A stretch of DNA of 64,000 nt, taken from assembly GCF_907164915.1 (NCBI RefSeq), contig NC_061862.1, positions 78,829,718-78,893,717 on the forward strand, given 5' to 3'. The notes beneath the pieces are model-generated. The model saw only the letters and a list, made by a program, of their open reading frames with translations. It was not told where the DNA came from and did no database searches. Below are positions 1 to 11,022 of the stretch, piece after piece (the stretch's first letter is position 1; every line of letters begins with the position of its first letter). Origin of the DNA: Impatiens glandulifera. Taxonomy: Eukaryota; Streptophyta; Magnoliopsida; Ericales; Balsaminaceae. Both the position numbers and the translations under genes were made by a program.

Positions 1-87
1 GGAAGAAGTAAAGGTGAAATTGGTTTGATCAAACAAGAGAACGCAGATGATTCAAGCTCGGAAGATGAAGAGGATAAGAGAGAATGA
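1..87 (+). CDS. 3' end of an unidentified gene (last exon, partial)
   Basis: From base 1 the + strand reads open for 28 codons and stops at TGA 85-87. The tail is acidic and serine-rich (around DDSSSEDEEDKRE), after a short basic/hydrophobic stretch (KGEIGLIKQEN). It ends in an Asp/Glu/Ser cluster typical of disordered C-termini and possible CK2 sites. Codon use and the abrupt change to AT-rich DNA after the stop fit a real gene end. It converges on the MRT4 gene, whose stop is about 930 bp away. I do not recognise the family from 28 residues. It could also be a chance frame, but the acidic tail makes a real C-terminus more likely. Confidence 0.5.
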   Translation, partial: GRSKGEIGLIKQENADDSSSEDEEDKRE

Positions 88-1018
88 TTATATTGAAAGA
101 AATGTACAAACATAGTCTTCTTTTTCTTCTTCTTTGAAAACGCAAATGGGAGCAATTGCAGAAAAGAATGGTAAAAAAAGGTTTAAAATTCATCTGGTTT
201 ATAATTGACACATTTCATTTGTTTGTTTTTTCCTTTAAAGATAGTGAATTTTGTGTAAATCTTTTTTTGGGGCAAAGGTGAATAAAATCTATTGTATATT
301 GCTGATACATTTGTCATTAATTTTGGTAGAAACTTATTTGAAAAGTGTTGTTCAATGATATCATTTTCTGGTAAATAAAAATGATCACAAATTTATGTAC
401 AAAAATAAATTGTGTGGCTGGTTGTATATTGATTTTTAAACTTAAATTGATTATAATTTGTTTTTTTGGTATATAATTATTTTTTAAATAATTATCTAGA
501 CTCAAATTATTTTTTATTTAGACCAAAATTTTATAATTCTAAAGCCAATCAGATTATATAATATTTGTAATTTATAATTTTATAAAGAATAAATTAAAAA
601 TAAAATAATAATTATTAAAAAAACTTTGTATAGATTTCTAAATGCTATATTAAGAATATTTCAATTTTAACTAACTCATAGTCTCATACCAACATATATT
701 AAAAAAGAATAATGTTCAAAATAATGATATTTTTGTATAAATCAACTGATAACAATTGTATAAACTAATTAATAAAAACCACATTTAATGTAAGATAATA
801 AAAACTCAATGAAAGAAGATAACTCAAACAAACAATAAAACACTTCAAAATTTTCCAACAATTAAATTCTGTTAACATAATATTAAAAATCCAACAAAAA
901 ATAAAATACCTCACAGAAGAAGTATAAAAGGGAGAGATTACAACTTTTTTCAACCTATTTCTTTTAGTTTTTCAAATACCTGATTAAGATACATCAAAAT
1001 TCATAATCATCATCATAC
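88..1018. other. Intergenic / 3'UTR region between convergent genes
   Basis: AT-rich DNA between the stop codon at 85-87 and the stop codon of MRT4 at 1019-1021. It must hold the 3'UTRs of both genes. I see no coding frame with recognisable content, and no RNA gene or repeat that I can support. Confidence 0.6.
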
Positions 1019-2333
1019 TTATGATGATTCATCATCAGATTGATCCAACAATTCCTTGTAAAGTTCAAATTCATCAGTCTTCCATCTGCATATCAAGTGT
1101 AGCTTGAAAGTCGCCATCTTAATCCCCAACAATCGCTACATTAAACAAAAGAAAAAGACCCAAATGTTAAACTATTCACAATCTCATCTTTATAAACTAT
1201 AATAAAGAACATAATATTCATGGTGAAAATAACATACAAGAATACGAGACGTCTCCGGTGAAATTGGTTTTCCCGCCTCACAAACAACATGATCAGAGGT
1301 AAGCATAACATCACCTGTTAAGAACCCAAAACTAATAATTAGCAAGAGAAGATTCAGATTTATGTTCAGATAATTTATGAAAAAGAAAAGACCTTTTTCT
1401 AATTTAGTTGGCAACCCAAGTTTGCGCAATAATGGTTCCATTTCATGTGAAAACTGATCCAGATGACCCTCTTTAAGTTCCACCTTAAGAATGATAATCA
1501 ATGAACAAATCAAGATATGGGTAATGTAAAAGACAATTAATTTACAAATTTCTTTGCCAGAAAATGTTTATAATACCTTCTCTAAAGCAAGGCCTCCGGT
1601 TCTTGCAAAGTCCAATTCTTCATAATCATTGAAAAGGCTGCACATGAAAACTAAGTGTTAAAACAATGTTATCAAATGGAGAAAACAAACAAGAGTACCA
1701 ATAATATTATACCTTAGAACCTCTCCTTTAGGCAAATTAGTAAAACAAAGACCAGAATTTCCACGAAGAAGCTGAATGTATTCATCAAAAAAACAAATCA
1801 GCACAATGGAAACAATCAGTAAAAAGACACTTAAAATCGTAGGGCATATGGTTTAACCTTTGATAAATTGTAAATTCCAGGCTTTATCTCATCTGATACT
1901 GACCTACCAAGAGCAACCTGCATAACTTTATTTGATCCAAGGAAAAATCTGGCAACAAGTAACACAAATTCGGAATAAGCTCAAGAACAATGAAACTATG
2001 ATGAGTTGATTCAAATGGAAAACTTATAATACCTGCTGGAAGATTTGAGTTTGTCTCTAAATTCTTTAAACTTGAGATTCCTCATGTTCTCGTAGGTGAA
2101 AACGTAAGCAGAATCATACTTATCAGCTGCTTCACGAATCGAATCTACAAAGGCTTCTTTGTGAACTCTCCCCTTCTTCTTTGTCTTAGATAAAGTCACT
2201 ACATATCATAGACGATACTAATTAGATATCTAACACAGAATTTTCCGAATCATTACTTCAATTAAGCCAACATATAGAGATGTAAGAATGAATTAAGAAG
2301 CTTACCTTGTTTATTGCGTTTAGATTTCGGCAT
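1019..2333 (-). CDS. MRT4: mRNA turnover protein 4 homolog (ribosome assembly factor, P0-like)
   Basis: Eight coding exons on the - strand: 2333-2306, 2198-2033, 1948-1858, 1771-1713, 1637-1577, 1483-1393, 1314-1238 and 1135-1019. All introns are GT-AG, and the exons sum to 690 nt (229 aa plus stop). The start MPKSKRNK and the blocks NMRNLKFKEFRDKL, FFLGSNKVMQVALGRS, FTNLPKGEV, HEMEPLLRKLGLPT and ISPETSRILRLLGIKMATF are diagnostic of the MRT4/MRTO4 family. This is a paralogue of stalk protein P0 with the L10/P0 rRNA-binding fold but without P0's acidic C-terminal tail. Family knowledge: in the nucleolus it occupies the stalk site of the pre-60S particle until P0 replaces it, so it acts in large-subunit maturation. 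The length matches the family. The upstream DNA carries telo-box and Site II motifs used by plant ribosome-biogenesis genes. No break is seen. The product call is very secure; exon edges rest on splice consensus and frame. Confidence 0.95.
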
Positions 2334-2399
2334 TTCGTATCGATGTTGAAGCTCTCTCTGTTTCTTTCTCTCTCTTTTTCACAAAGCGACTCAAACCAA

Positions 2400-2523
2400 A
2401 AACCCTACTAGGGTTCTACTGTGTCTCTACAGGTTTTGTAGTAGTTATTGGGCCGTTGAGTCTTCTTCAGTTCTTATGGACCGCTTCCTTTTCTACTTTG
2501 GCCCAATGTTTTTTATTAGCCCA
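2400..2523 (-). promoter_or_regulatory. Telo-box plus three Site II elements upstream of MRT4
   Basis: Going upstream from the ATG at 2333 there is a telo-box AAACCCTA (2400-2407). It forms a near-palindrome with TAGGGTT (2409-2415). Three TGGGCY-type Site II motifs follow: TGGGCC 2449-2454, GGCCCA 2500-2505 and AGCCCA 2518-2523. In plants this pairing is the known promoter code of ribosomal-protein and ribosome-biogenesis genes (TCP and telo-box-binding factors), which fits the gene's role. The pyrimidine/GA-rich stretch 2350-2390 would then be 5'UTR. Confidence 0.75.
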
Positions 2524-2948
2524 TAACTAAGAGAGAAATACAAAAGTTATTTCAAATATATATATTTCAAAATAATAATAAAAAAATGCTCTAGATAATG
2601 GGAATTAATATTGTATTCAGGATCATTTATTCATCACACGATTTATTTATTGATTTATTAATTAAAATATTAATATACATCTATTTAAAATAAATTATTA
2701 TATTTTAAGTCTTTTTAATAAAAAAAAATCTATTTTTTCAAAATCACCACAGAGTTCTTCAATCTGAATCCTATCTGGTCGACTCAATTGTATTGAGTCT
2801 TCTTTTGGGTGTGACTTCATTTTTTGGATTCACCTTTTTCACAAGTCTACCTCATGACAGCATGAAAAGGCATTTCTTTCACTTTTTCATAGATGATTAT
2901 GGAAATGAATCAAAAGAATTTATATCCTAACTTTTACACTAACTCATG
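2524..2948. other. AT-rich upstream DNA without a recognised feature
   Basis: DNA between the MRT4 promoter motifs and the first copy of a direct repeat that flanks the nested copia cluster. I see no coding frame, RNA gene or transposon end here. Confidence 0.5.
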
Positions 2949-3118
2949 GCAACAATAATTAGTTAATATTGATCCCGAATATTGAACATTTTTATTGTAT
3001 AATTAAACTTAATAACTTAATATGATAGTTTATGTGACAATAATATTATATAAGAAAACAAACATTTGGAGTTCAATTTTACTACAAACATGTTAAGTTG
3101 CCTTAAATTGAAGTCGGA
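2949..3118. repeat. Left copy of a ~170-bp direct repeat flanking Copia-1
   Basis: This stretch (with TAATATTATATAAGA, AACAAA and a GAAGTTCAATTT-like block) recurs in the same orientation at about 18519-18688, just outside the other end of the Copia-1 element. The two copies are diverged but align along most of their length. Its origin is unclear; see the finding on this pair. Confidence 0.5.
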
Positions 3119-3322
3119 ATTATTAAAAATTTTACAATTAAAAATAAAGAACAAATATATGGAGTTTATTGCTTTAATCTTTTAATTTTTAAGTTTATAC
3201 ATATTTTAACAGTTTAGTTATCCCTACTTTTATATAAATTCATAATTGTAATCACATAAAAAAACAAATTTTATTACACTAACAACTTTTTGTTATTTAT
3301 CTTTTTTATCTTGGTACCAAAG
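3119..3322 (+). repeat. 5' LTR of Copia-1 and primer-binding site
   Basis: AT-rich about 190-bp LTR (start approximate) matching 18295-18490. The segments with TAAGTTTAT, TTTAGTTATCCC and ACATAAAAAAAC line up with their counterparts at the 3' side. The sequence TGGTACCAAAG at 3312-3322 resembles the initiator-tRNA-Met site TGGTATCAGAG used by copia elements. The old age of the element explains the mismatches. Confidence 0.55.
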
Positions 3323-3345
3323 TCATTACTCGGTTTTAACAATCA

Positions 3346-3571
3346 TTTGTATCAATGGCCTCATTTTTCTTCTCTTTCGCTTCAAATACTCATCTCTTCC
3401 ACAATCTCACATTCATTAAACTGATCACAAAAACTTCATTCTTTGAAAGTCTCATTTTTTTCCTACCCTAAAAGGTTATGGCATCTATCCATACGTTACT
3501 AAAACTAATTTTCCCCTTAAGCTTTTCTCCAAGCCGACGTCGTTGATGGATCTAGCGTTCTCACTCCAAAT
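3346..3571 (+). pseudogene. Copia-1 gag, N-terminal remnant
   Basis: Broken frames between the primer-binding site and the hAT-type element resemble the start of a copia gag: a block like KLITKTSFFESLIFF..LP, then a GYGIYPYV-like stretch once shifts are allowed. The coding sequence resumes after 4468 with the duplicated 8-bp target CTCCAAAT. Assignment rests mainly on position and on the clearer downstream domains. Confidence 0.45.
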
Positions 3572-4468
3572 TAGGGGTGTAAACGAGCCTAGCCGAGCTA
3601 GAACTAGCCCTGGTTTGAGTTCGGCTCGAGCTCGAGCTCGATCGAGCTTTTAAATATTAAGCTCGATCATATAATCATAGGTTCGAGTTCGGCTCGAAAG
3701 ACTCGAATTTAAATATATTTATATATTAATTTCTTATATTAAGAAAATAATTGAACAAGATTTAGGGTTTTACTGAAGCGATATTTAGGGCTTCGAAACA
3801 AGATATAAGTTTGTTGAAGAAGTATCAATGGACAGTCTCTTGAGTCTTCTTGCAAAATGGTTATGGGTATATTATGATTGAGATAAATTTGAAAACATAT
3901 TAGACTCTATTAGGTTTATTTTGAAAAATAAAATACTTTATATTGAAATAAAATTAATTTTATATCTTATAAAATATAATATATTTATATTGCATATATT
4001 AAATAATATTATAATATAATTATGTTTTTTTATTGATTTTTAAAAATTATGTTTCTTTAATTAAATTAATATTAAATCTATTTATTTCCTTATAAGTATT
4101 ATATAATATATATTTTTTAATTTATAAATATTATTCTAGTATATATTTATATACTAAAATATTGAAAATCTCATACCCTTTTAACTTTTAAGTACCAATA
4201 ATTTTAGTATCGATATCCTAAGTAATAAGTCCATAAATAGTTTTATGGGTGTTTCAAATTTTGATTAAAAAGTAAAATATAATAAAAAAAATTATATGAC
4301 TAGGCTCGAAAAAGCTCGACGAGCCATCAAACAAGTCTTACCTAAGCTCGAATTCGGCTCGAATCTTAAACGAGCTGACTCGAGCTCGACTCGAATTCAA
4401 TTTTGATCGAACTCAAATCGAGTTTTGACCGAGCGGCTCACGAGCGGCTCGACTCATTTACACCCTTA
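3572..4468. mobile_element. hAT-type non-autonomous element (897 bp) in Copia-1 gag
   Basis: Terminal inverted repeats TAGGGGTGTAAA (3572-3583) and TTTACACCCTTA (4457-4468) differ at one base. Perfect 8-bp target duplications CTCCAAAT lie at 3564-3571 and 4469-4476. Both ends carry clustered GAGCTCGA/GGCTCGA subterminal repeats (3585-3680 and 4305-4450), the pattern of transposase-binding sites. The middle is very AT-rich and has no transposase frame. An 8-bp duplication with this terminus is characteristic of the hAT superfamily. Confidence 0.9.
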
Positions 4469-6404
4469 CTCCAAATCATATTTGTACCTTCTCGGAGGAA
4501 CAAAAGAGAATATTTTCACGGCTTCTCTCCACCTTTATTCATCCTAGCCCAAGTGGTTTGCGAATCCGGCACACATTTAAAGCCCTTTGGTCTGCTTTAT
4601 AATGCACATTCGCCTCTCAATCTCAAACTCGTCTAATGTAACTTCTTTTTCAGCTCTAAATGGTAAAGAATGGTTTACTCCGGATGACCGAATATCTATA
4701 GAAAATAAAAATCAATCATCAATAGTCTCGTTGGTGCTGGGCAAATATATCTCAACAAGATTTGATCATTTATGCTTTGGGAGGACTCGGTCCTAAATAC
4801 GAATCTCCCTTAATCGGTCTAGTCTGTTTTGTCAAATTTGCAACTTTACATGTCATTCGATTGAAACTTGTTGATGTCGTCAAATTAAAATTTAACGACA
4901 CACTCTGGTATGATGGCTACACATTCCTCTATTTATGACTCGGTCTGATATTCCAACTTTGGTGCTACAGATCATCTCACGACGAATCTGACAACTGTAA
5001 CATCTCAACTCTCTATCATGGTACAAAAATTATTAAAATAGGCGACGGTAATCCTATTCTTATTCTAATATTGAGAAATCATTAATTCCATGTTCCAATA
5101 AAAATCTTCATCTACGTAATATATTACATGTCCCATTAATAAAAAATTTAAGTCTTTTCAAATTTTTTACCGACAATAATATATTTTTTGAATTTCATTC
5201 AAATCATTGCATTGTCAAGGATCAGGTCACGAAGAGGGAACTCTTTCGTGACACACTTATAAATGGGTTATATCGTTTACACTCAATTGTCAATATAGAA
5301 AAACACAAAAAATCATTTTCATTTTCTCAATCTCGTTGTAATGCTCCATTTAATACATTATGGATGTTTGGGGTTATTCTCCTCTTTTTTCTACTAAGAG
5401 TTTTCGATAATGTCCATTTTATAAATGACTACAATCGATTCACTTGACTATATCCTATGTATTGAAAATCCGATGTTTTACCAACTTTTATCAAATTTAA
5501 GACATTAGTTAAAAATCAATTCAACACATCTATCAAAACTCTACAATCTGATTCGGGAGACAATATATGAGTCTCAAATCTTACACTGAAACTCATAGAC
5601 ATCCAACTCCGTCTATAATACCCTAATACAACTATACAAGTGAACAAAATGATGTTGTTGAACAAAATATTCACCACCTTATAGAACTGAGTCTTACTCT
5701 TTTTGCTCATGCCTTTATGCCCTTATCCTATTGGGATGTTGTTTTGCTCATAAATACTTATCTCATTAATCGTTTTCCTTCAAATGGTAAGCCTCATCAA
5801 CCCCCTTTGAAATTCTTTTTAATCGTCCCCCTAACTATTTAATCCTTAAAACTTTTTGATGCTCTTGTTTTCTATTTACTCGATCATATAACTCTCACAA
5901 AATAGATTTTGAACTCTAAAATGTATTTTCTTGGCTATAGTCCAAATCACAAAGACTATTGTTGTCTACACCTTCCTTCCGAATATATATATACACATGT
6001 CATGTCATTTTTGATTAACAAACATTTCCATTTAAAAATACAACACCATCATCCACCAATCCCTCTACACCATTAGTCTCTCCAGCATCGCATTTTCCTT
6101 TTCTACCATGTTTGTCACTTCCAACCTCTCCAACTTTAACATCATATCTTAAATCTATAATCTTTCTAAACACCTGAGCACTCATCATCATCATTAAACT
6201 TCGACCAACCATCTTCACCAAGCAACTCGCCAACATTAAAATCTTATCATCCATCATCATCAACCAACTCATCTTCAATCAATCACCCTACTCACATACA
6301 TGAATTTTCCACCGTTATACATGCACCTAAATGTTCCTTTCATCATATTATAACACATGTCAAAACTCATGTTCTTAACAACGTCAATCTTGTCACCATT
6401 TCCA
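4469..6404 (+). pseudogene. Copia-1 gag end, protease and integrase (decayed)
   Basis: Read in shifting + frames. A gag block like ISQQDLIIYALGGLGPKYE lies near 4745-4800. A protease-like GATDHLTTNL block (catalytic DSGA degraded to FGATDH) lies near 4960-5000. A LRNILHVPLIKNLS block follows near 5110-5150. Integrase pieces lie near 5420-5580 (DYNRFT, KSDVLPTFIKFK, LQSDSGDN) and 5840-5960 (FLGYSPNHKDY). The proline/serine-rich linker to reverse transcriptase fills 6000-6404. Stops and shifts are frequent. The sequence is cut at 6404 by Copia-2 and continues at 11023. Confidence 0.8.
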
Positions 6405-6648
6405 TGTTAAAGAAGTCAGTTTAGTATTATCAAAATAAAGAGACTAAGTCTTAATTTAGCCAATCAATTAACAATTTATTTTTATTTTCTTAACATGCCT
6501 TATTTTTAGGCGTTTTATTATTTTGACATAGTTTTATTCTGATTTTATGCTTTCGGTTATTAGACTTAGTTTTAGAGTTTAAAGGCTATTTAAGCCAAAA
6601 CTCTTATCAATAAAATTGTACTTTTCACTTTTAAAACTGAATATTACA
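6405..6648 (+). repeat. 5' LTR of Copia-2
   Basis: 244-bp LTR beginning TGTTAAAGAAGTC and ending ATTACA, paired with 10778-11022. The block TTATTTTTAGGCGTTTTATTA is shared almost unchanged. The primer-binding site for initiator tRNA-Met (GGTATTAGAGCC) begins two to four bases downstream. Confidence 0.88.
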
Positions 6649-7118
6649 AATCGGTATTAGAGCCATAGACCTAAAACTAAACACGAGTGTCTTGTGAGGA
6701 AATCAATGTGTTTATCAAATAAGCCATGGGTGACGATAAATGCAAAATAGTTAGTCTCATCCAAGTTCCTCAATTCGACGGCCAACACTACGATCACTAG
6801 AGTGAATTGATGAAAATTTTATTGATGGTTAAAGAGTTATGGAGAATCATAGAGAACAGAGTCGAGAAGGAGAGCTCCTCTACTAAGGCGATGACAAAGG
6901 ATTACAAAGTAAAGCGTATCCTTTTCCAAGCGATCAATCGGGTTACGTTCGAACAGAGTCTTGTTCAAAGTTCCTTGAACATCATCTAGAATTCTCTCAA
7001 AACGAAGTTTGGGGGAAATGAAAAGGTGAAAAGGTCGTTGTTAAACTCTTTGAGAAAAGAGTTTAAGGTGCTTCAAATGAAGTAAGGTGAAACGGTTAAG
7101 GAGTATTTTATAAAGGTA

Positions 7119-7553
7119 TTGGTCGTGGTAAACCAGATGCATAACAATGGTGAGGTGATGCCCAACTACCTAGTGATTGAAAAGATACTCGGGACATTAA
7201 CCGAGAGATTTATGTACGTGGTGGTTGCAATCGAAGAGGCAAGAGATACACGACAAATGTCAATTGATGAGCTTCAAAACTCATTATCTATTCATGAACA
7301 TAAGTTCAAGAAGACAGAAAAAGGAGAAGAATATGCCCTAGGTGCATATGTACCAGATGGAGGAATAAGTAGGGGAAGAGGAAGAGGTTTTCCAAGAGGT
7401 AGAGGAAGAGGTAGAGTACCTATAAATAAGGATCTAGTACAGTGCTACAATTTTTACAAACTTGGACACTATCAAGCTGAGTGTCCATCATGGGAAGATA
7501 AGACAAATTCTGTAGAATATTTTTTTTTGGGAAAAAAATTATGTAGAATTTAA
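7119..7553 (+). pseudogene. Copia-2 gag with degenerate zinc knuckle
   Basis: The 144-codon open part of gag (recognisable sequence starts upstream, near 6800, in another frame). It holds the helical capsid-like region, an RG-repeat stretch (RGRGRGFPRGRGRGR) and a zinc knuckle CYNFYKLGHYQAEC. The second cysteine of the CX2CX4HX4C motif is replaced by phenylalanine, so zinc binding is probably lost. The frame ends at 7551-7553 and downstream coding is scattered over other frames. Confidence 0.8.
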
Positions 7554-10241
7554 CGAAGAAGAAGAAATGATTTTGATGATTTATGTAGAGAATCAAGAGA
7601 CTGAAGTATCTGAGCTAGAACCAAAGGAATCATAGTTCTTAGGCTTTGACTACTCTAATCATAAGTGTGGACACAAGAATTGGTTTACTCAATTATACCA
7701 AAGTTTCAATAGTACTGTCAAGCTTGAAAATGGATCAAGACTTACAATTAATGTCAAATGAAGTATATTGATGCAGATTGGAACCCAAACACAAATAATT
7801 TCTAGAGTTTTTTATGTTCTAGACCTTAAAAATAATTTTTGAGCATAGGGAAACTTTAAAAAATGGTCTTTCAATTCTATTTCATAATGGAAAATGTAAG
7901 ATTTTTCGTCTAGAAAAGGGGTTGATACTCACATCAAAGATGACAACAAACAAAATGTTTGTTCTCAACTTTGACATGATAATAAAGACTGACACTCAAC
8001 CTCAATCCTCAATCTGTCTGCAAACATTCACAAATGATTTGGTCTTGTCAATTCAGTCACCTCAACTACAAAGCCTTACAGACTATGCAAATTCAGAAGT
8101 TAGTGAAGGACCTGCCTACAATCAACATTCCAATGGAGATCTGCTCTGAATGTCTGGTTGGTAAGCAACCGAGATAAAGAATGTTAAAGAAGAATGAATG
8201 GAGGGCTATCAATAAATTACAGTTAGTTCATTCAGACTTGTGTGGTCCCATTACACTAGTATCATCAAGAGGAATGAATTTAATTCAGAAGAGTTTGATG
8301 ATTTTTGTTTGATTGAAGGAATTAAAAGACAGTAAACTACAGCCTATACTCCTTAAGAGAATGGTGTGGTTGAGATGAGGAATATAACTATAATGAATGT
8401 TGTAAGAAGTGTGATGATAAGAAGAAATGTTTTAAAGACTTTCTGGACAGAAACTATGCAATGGCGTGTTTATGTGTTAAATAGGAGTTTCACTAACTCT
8501 GTTAAAGGGAAAACACCAAAAGAGGCTTGGACTATTGTGTTACCATCAATGAAACACTTGGGGGTGTTTGGGTGTATTGGCCATGTGCATGTCCCAAATT
8601 AAAAGAGAGCTAAGTTGGATGACAAAAGTCATTGTTGTGTGTTCTTTGGAGTTAGCAACCACTCAAAGACCTATCGTATGTATGATCTAGTTGCCAATAA
8701 AATTGTCATCAGTAGAGACGTGATCTTTGAGGAAGGAAAAAGTTGGAACTAGAATGAAAGTGGAGAGACAAAACTTAAATGGACTAGTGATATACTAGAA
8801 GAAAATGATGTTGTTGTACATAATCCCAAAGTGATAATTGATCATATCAAGAAACAAATAGTTGATCAAATAATTCAGAATCTCCAATTTTAAAACAAAG
8901 AACACCTATAATAAGGTTGAGAAATTCATCTAAATGGCAAGGAGATTATGTGATGGAAGTAGATCTTTCTGATGAAGATGAAGAAAATGTGAATCTAGCT
9001 CTCTAAAATCCTATTAATTTTGAAGAAGCAGTAACAAACTCAAATTGGATAGATGCAATGAAAATATAAATACAAGTTATAAAGAGGAATTTAACTTTGA
9101 ATTTAGTTGAACTTCTTAAAAGAGCCAAACTTATTGGGGTGAAATGGGTATTCAAAAGGAAATTGAATGAGAAATGAGAGATTGAGAAACACGAGGCTAG
9201 ACTTGTAGTGAAAGGGTATGCACAAAAGTATGGAGTAGACTACAATAAAGTGTTTGCACATGTGGCTAAATGGGACACTATCATGTTAGTTATAGTTGTT
9301 GTTGCACAAAAGAGTTGGACTGTTTTCTAACTAGATGTAAAAAATATTTTTTTACGTAGAAAGTTAGATGAAGAAGACTTTGTTGAACAACCAATGTTTA
9401 TAAGTTGAATAAGGCTTTGTACGGTCTCAAACAAGATCAAAGGGCATGGTATAGTCGCATAGACACATACTTTGTCAAAGAAGCCTTTCAAAAATGTATA
9501 TCAGAACCTACATTGTTTATCAAGGTTGTATCAAGATATAGGATGATCATTGTGATCTTATATGTTGATGACCTTGGTGTGACTTGGAACAATGAATGCT
9601 TGATTGAGGATTACAAGAAGTCTATGAAGCTAGAGTTTGAGATGACATACCATGGGAAAATGAAGTATTTTTTTAAAGTAGAAGTTCAATAAGGAAAAAA
9701 GGGAATTTTTATTAGTCAAAAAAATACGCCACTAAAATACTTGATAAGTTTGGGATGATGGACTGCAATGCTGTAAAGAATCCAATAGTTCCAAATATTA
9801 AACTTATCAAGGATGAAGAGGGAACTCCTGTGAATGCTACAAATTACAAGAGAATTGTAGGAAGTCTTAGATACTTGACTGTAACCAGACCTGATCTAAT
9901 GTATGCAGTTAGCTTGATTAGTCGATACATGAAAAGACCTACAAAAATTCATTTAAATGCAACTACGAAGGTGATCAGATACATAAAGGGTACATTGGAT
10001 CTTGGAATTATGTAGATAGAGGAAATGAAGGAAATTTGGTTGGCTTTACAAATAGTGATTATGCTGAAGATCTTGATAATAGAAGAAGCACTTCTGGATA
10101 TGTTTTTATACTAGGAAAAGGGATTGTGGCTTGGGCATCTAAGAAGAAACCTATTGTAACACTATCTACTACATAAGCTGAGTTTGTAGTTGCAGCATTG
10201 TGTGCTTGCCAGACAGTGTGGATGAAAAGACTTCTTGACGG

Positions 10242-10364
10242 CCCTGGGTATGGCAACCCATTTATACCTCATCTTATATTATTAAATATATTTTTTTTTA
10301 CTAATTTAGGGACTTCAAAAATTAGATTTGGATTGGCCCAAATTATCGGGACCGGCCCTACTTA
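10242..10364. mobile_element. Probable ~120-bp miniature element in Copia-2 RNase H
   Basis: The RNase H frame breaks after MKRLLD (about 10241) and resumes before NE-IILLCDNSS (10376-10410). The intervening DNA begins GGCCCTGGGTATGG and ends GGGACCGGCCCT. The ends are related to each other as imperfect inverted/direct GGCC-rich motifs. I could not find a clean target duplication, so the family and exact ends are uncertain. Confidence 0.45.
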
Positions 10365-10460
10365 CAATGTACTTAGAATGAGTGAATTATTTTATTATGT
10401 GATAACTCATCTATACATCTACCATAAAACTTTCTACAAAAAATGCGGTGTTACATGGTA

Positions 10461-10675
10461 GGAGTAAGCACATTCATATTAGATACCATTTTATCTGCGA
10501 GCTGTCTAATGAAAGGGACATATTGTGCAACTCATGAATAGACTACAAATATAATGACAGTAAGCACATTCATATTAGATACTATTTTATCCGCGAGTCT
10601 AATGAAAGGGAGGTTGAGTTCACATATTGTGCAACTCATGAACAAACTACAAATATAATGACAATATAATGACGA
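10461..10675 (+). repeat. Tandem duplication inside Copia-2 RNase H end
   Basis: A block starting GTAAGCACATTCATATTAGATA and continuing through ATTTTATC.GCGAG, TCTAATGAAAGGGA, ATATTGTGCAACTCATGAA and CTACAAATATAATGACA occurs twice in a row, about 100 bp apart, with small differences. In protein terms SKHIHIRY.FIRE..NER is repeated. The copies differ at several bases, so the duplication is not very recent. Confidence 0.75.
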
Positions 10676-10777
10676 AGTACTGAAGTTGGAGTCATTTGAA
10701 AAACTCAAGGCAAAACTTGGAATTTGCAGGATATAGAGTATAAACTGAAGTGAGGATATTCAATTTAGGAGAGAGTT

Positions 10778-11022
10778 TGTTGAAGAAGTCAAGTTTAGTA
10801 TTAACAAAATAAAGAGATTATTTCTTAACCTAGCCAATTAGTTAGCAATTTATTTTTATTTTCTTAAAGTGCCTTATTTTTAGGCGTTTTATTAGTTTGA
10901 CTTAGTTTTATCCTGCTTTTATGCTTTTAGTTGTTAAACTTAGTTTTAGGGTTCAAAGCTTATTTAAGTCAAAAACTCTTATCAATAAAATTGTACTTTT
11001 TGTTTTATTTCTGAACACTACA
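10778..11022 (+). repeat. 3' LTR of Copia-2
   Basis: Begins TGTTGAAGAAGTC after a purine tract and ends CACTACA. It is the partner of 6405-6648. The two differ by scattered substitutions, so this insertion is old but younger than Copia-1. Confidence 0.88.

Larger units (their letters stand above)
8150..10760 (+). pseudogene. Copia-2 pol remnants (integrase, reverse transcriptase, RNase H)
   Basis: The pre-integrase/integrase region is strongly shortened (8150-8760): the FWTETMQWRVYVLNRS, GKTPKEAW and LGVFGCIGHVHVP blocks are visible. Reverse transcriptase (9000-9790) has LYGLKQDQRAWY and the active-site ILYVDD, separated by stops. RNase H (9830-10760) has NYKRIVGSLRYL, RPDLMYAVSLISRYM, a CDNSS block near 10398 and SKHIHIRYHFI. 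The protease with its DSGA motif is not found. The RNase H part carries a small insertion (10242-10364) and a tandem duplication (10461-10675). Confidence 0.82.
6405..11022 (+). mobile_element. Copia-2: Ty1/copia element nested in Copia-1
   Basis: LTRs 6405-6648 and 10778-11022 both start TGTT(A/G)AAGAAGTC and end (A/C)TACA, and they match closely along their length. A primer-binding site TCGGTATTAGAGCC starts at 6651. A purine-rich tract, AGGAGAGAG, lies just before 10778. Flanks TTCCA (6400-6404) and CTCCA (11023-11027) are a 5-bp target duplication with one mismatch. Internal frames give gag, integrase, reverse transcriptase and RNase H, all damaged. Copia-1's reverse transcriptase resumes directly after 11022, which proves the nesting. 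Confidence 0.9.

Noticed and set aside
3612..3645. GAGCTCGAGCTCG run as a possible regulatory palindrome
   Set aside because: It is one of many subterminal motif copies of the hAT-type element and needs no separate explanation.
5516..6278. Minus-strand open frames of 64 and 87 codons
   Set aside because: They oppose the decayed Copia-1 integrase and linker, which explains this DNA on the + strand.
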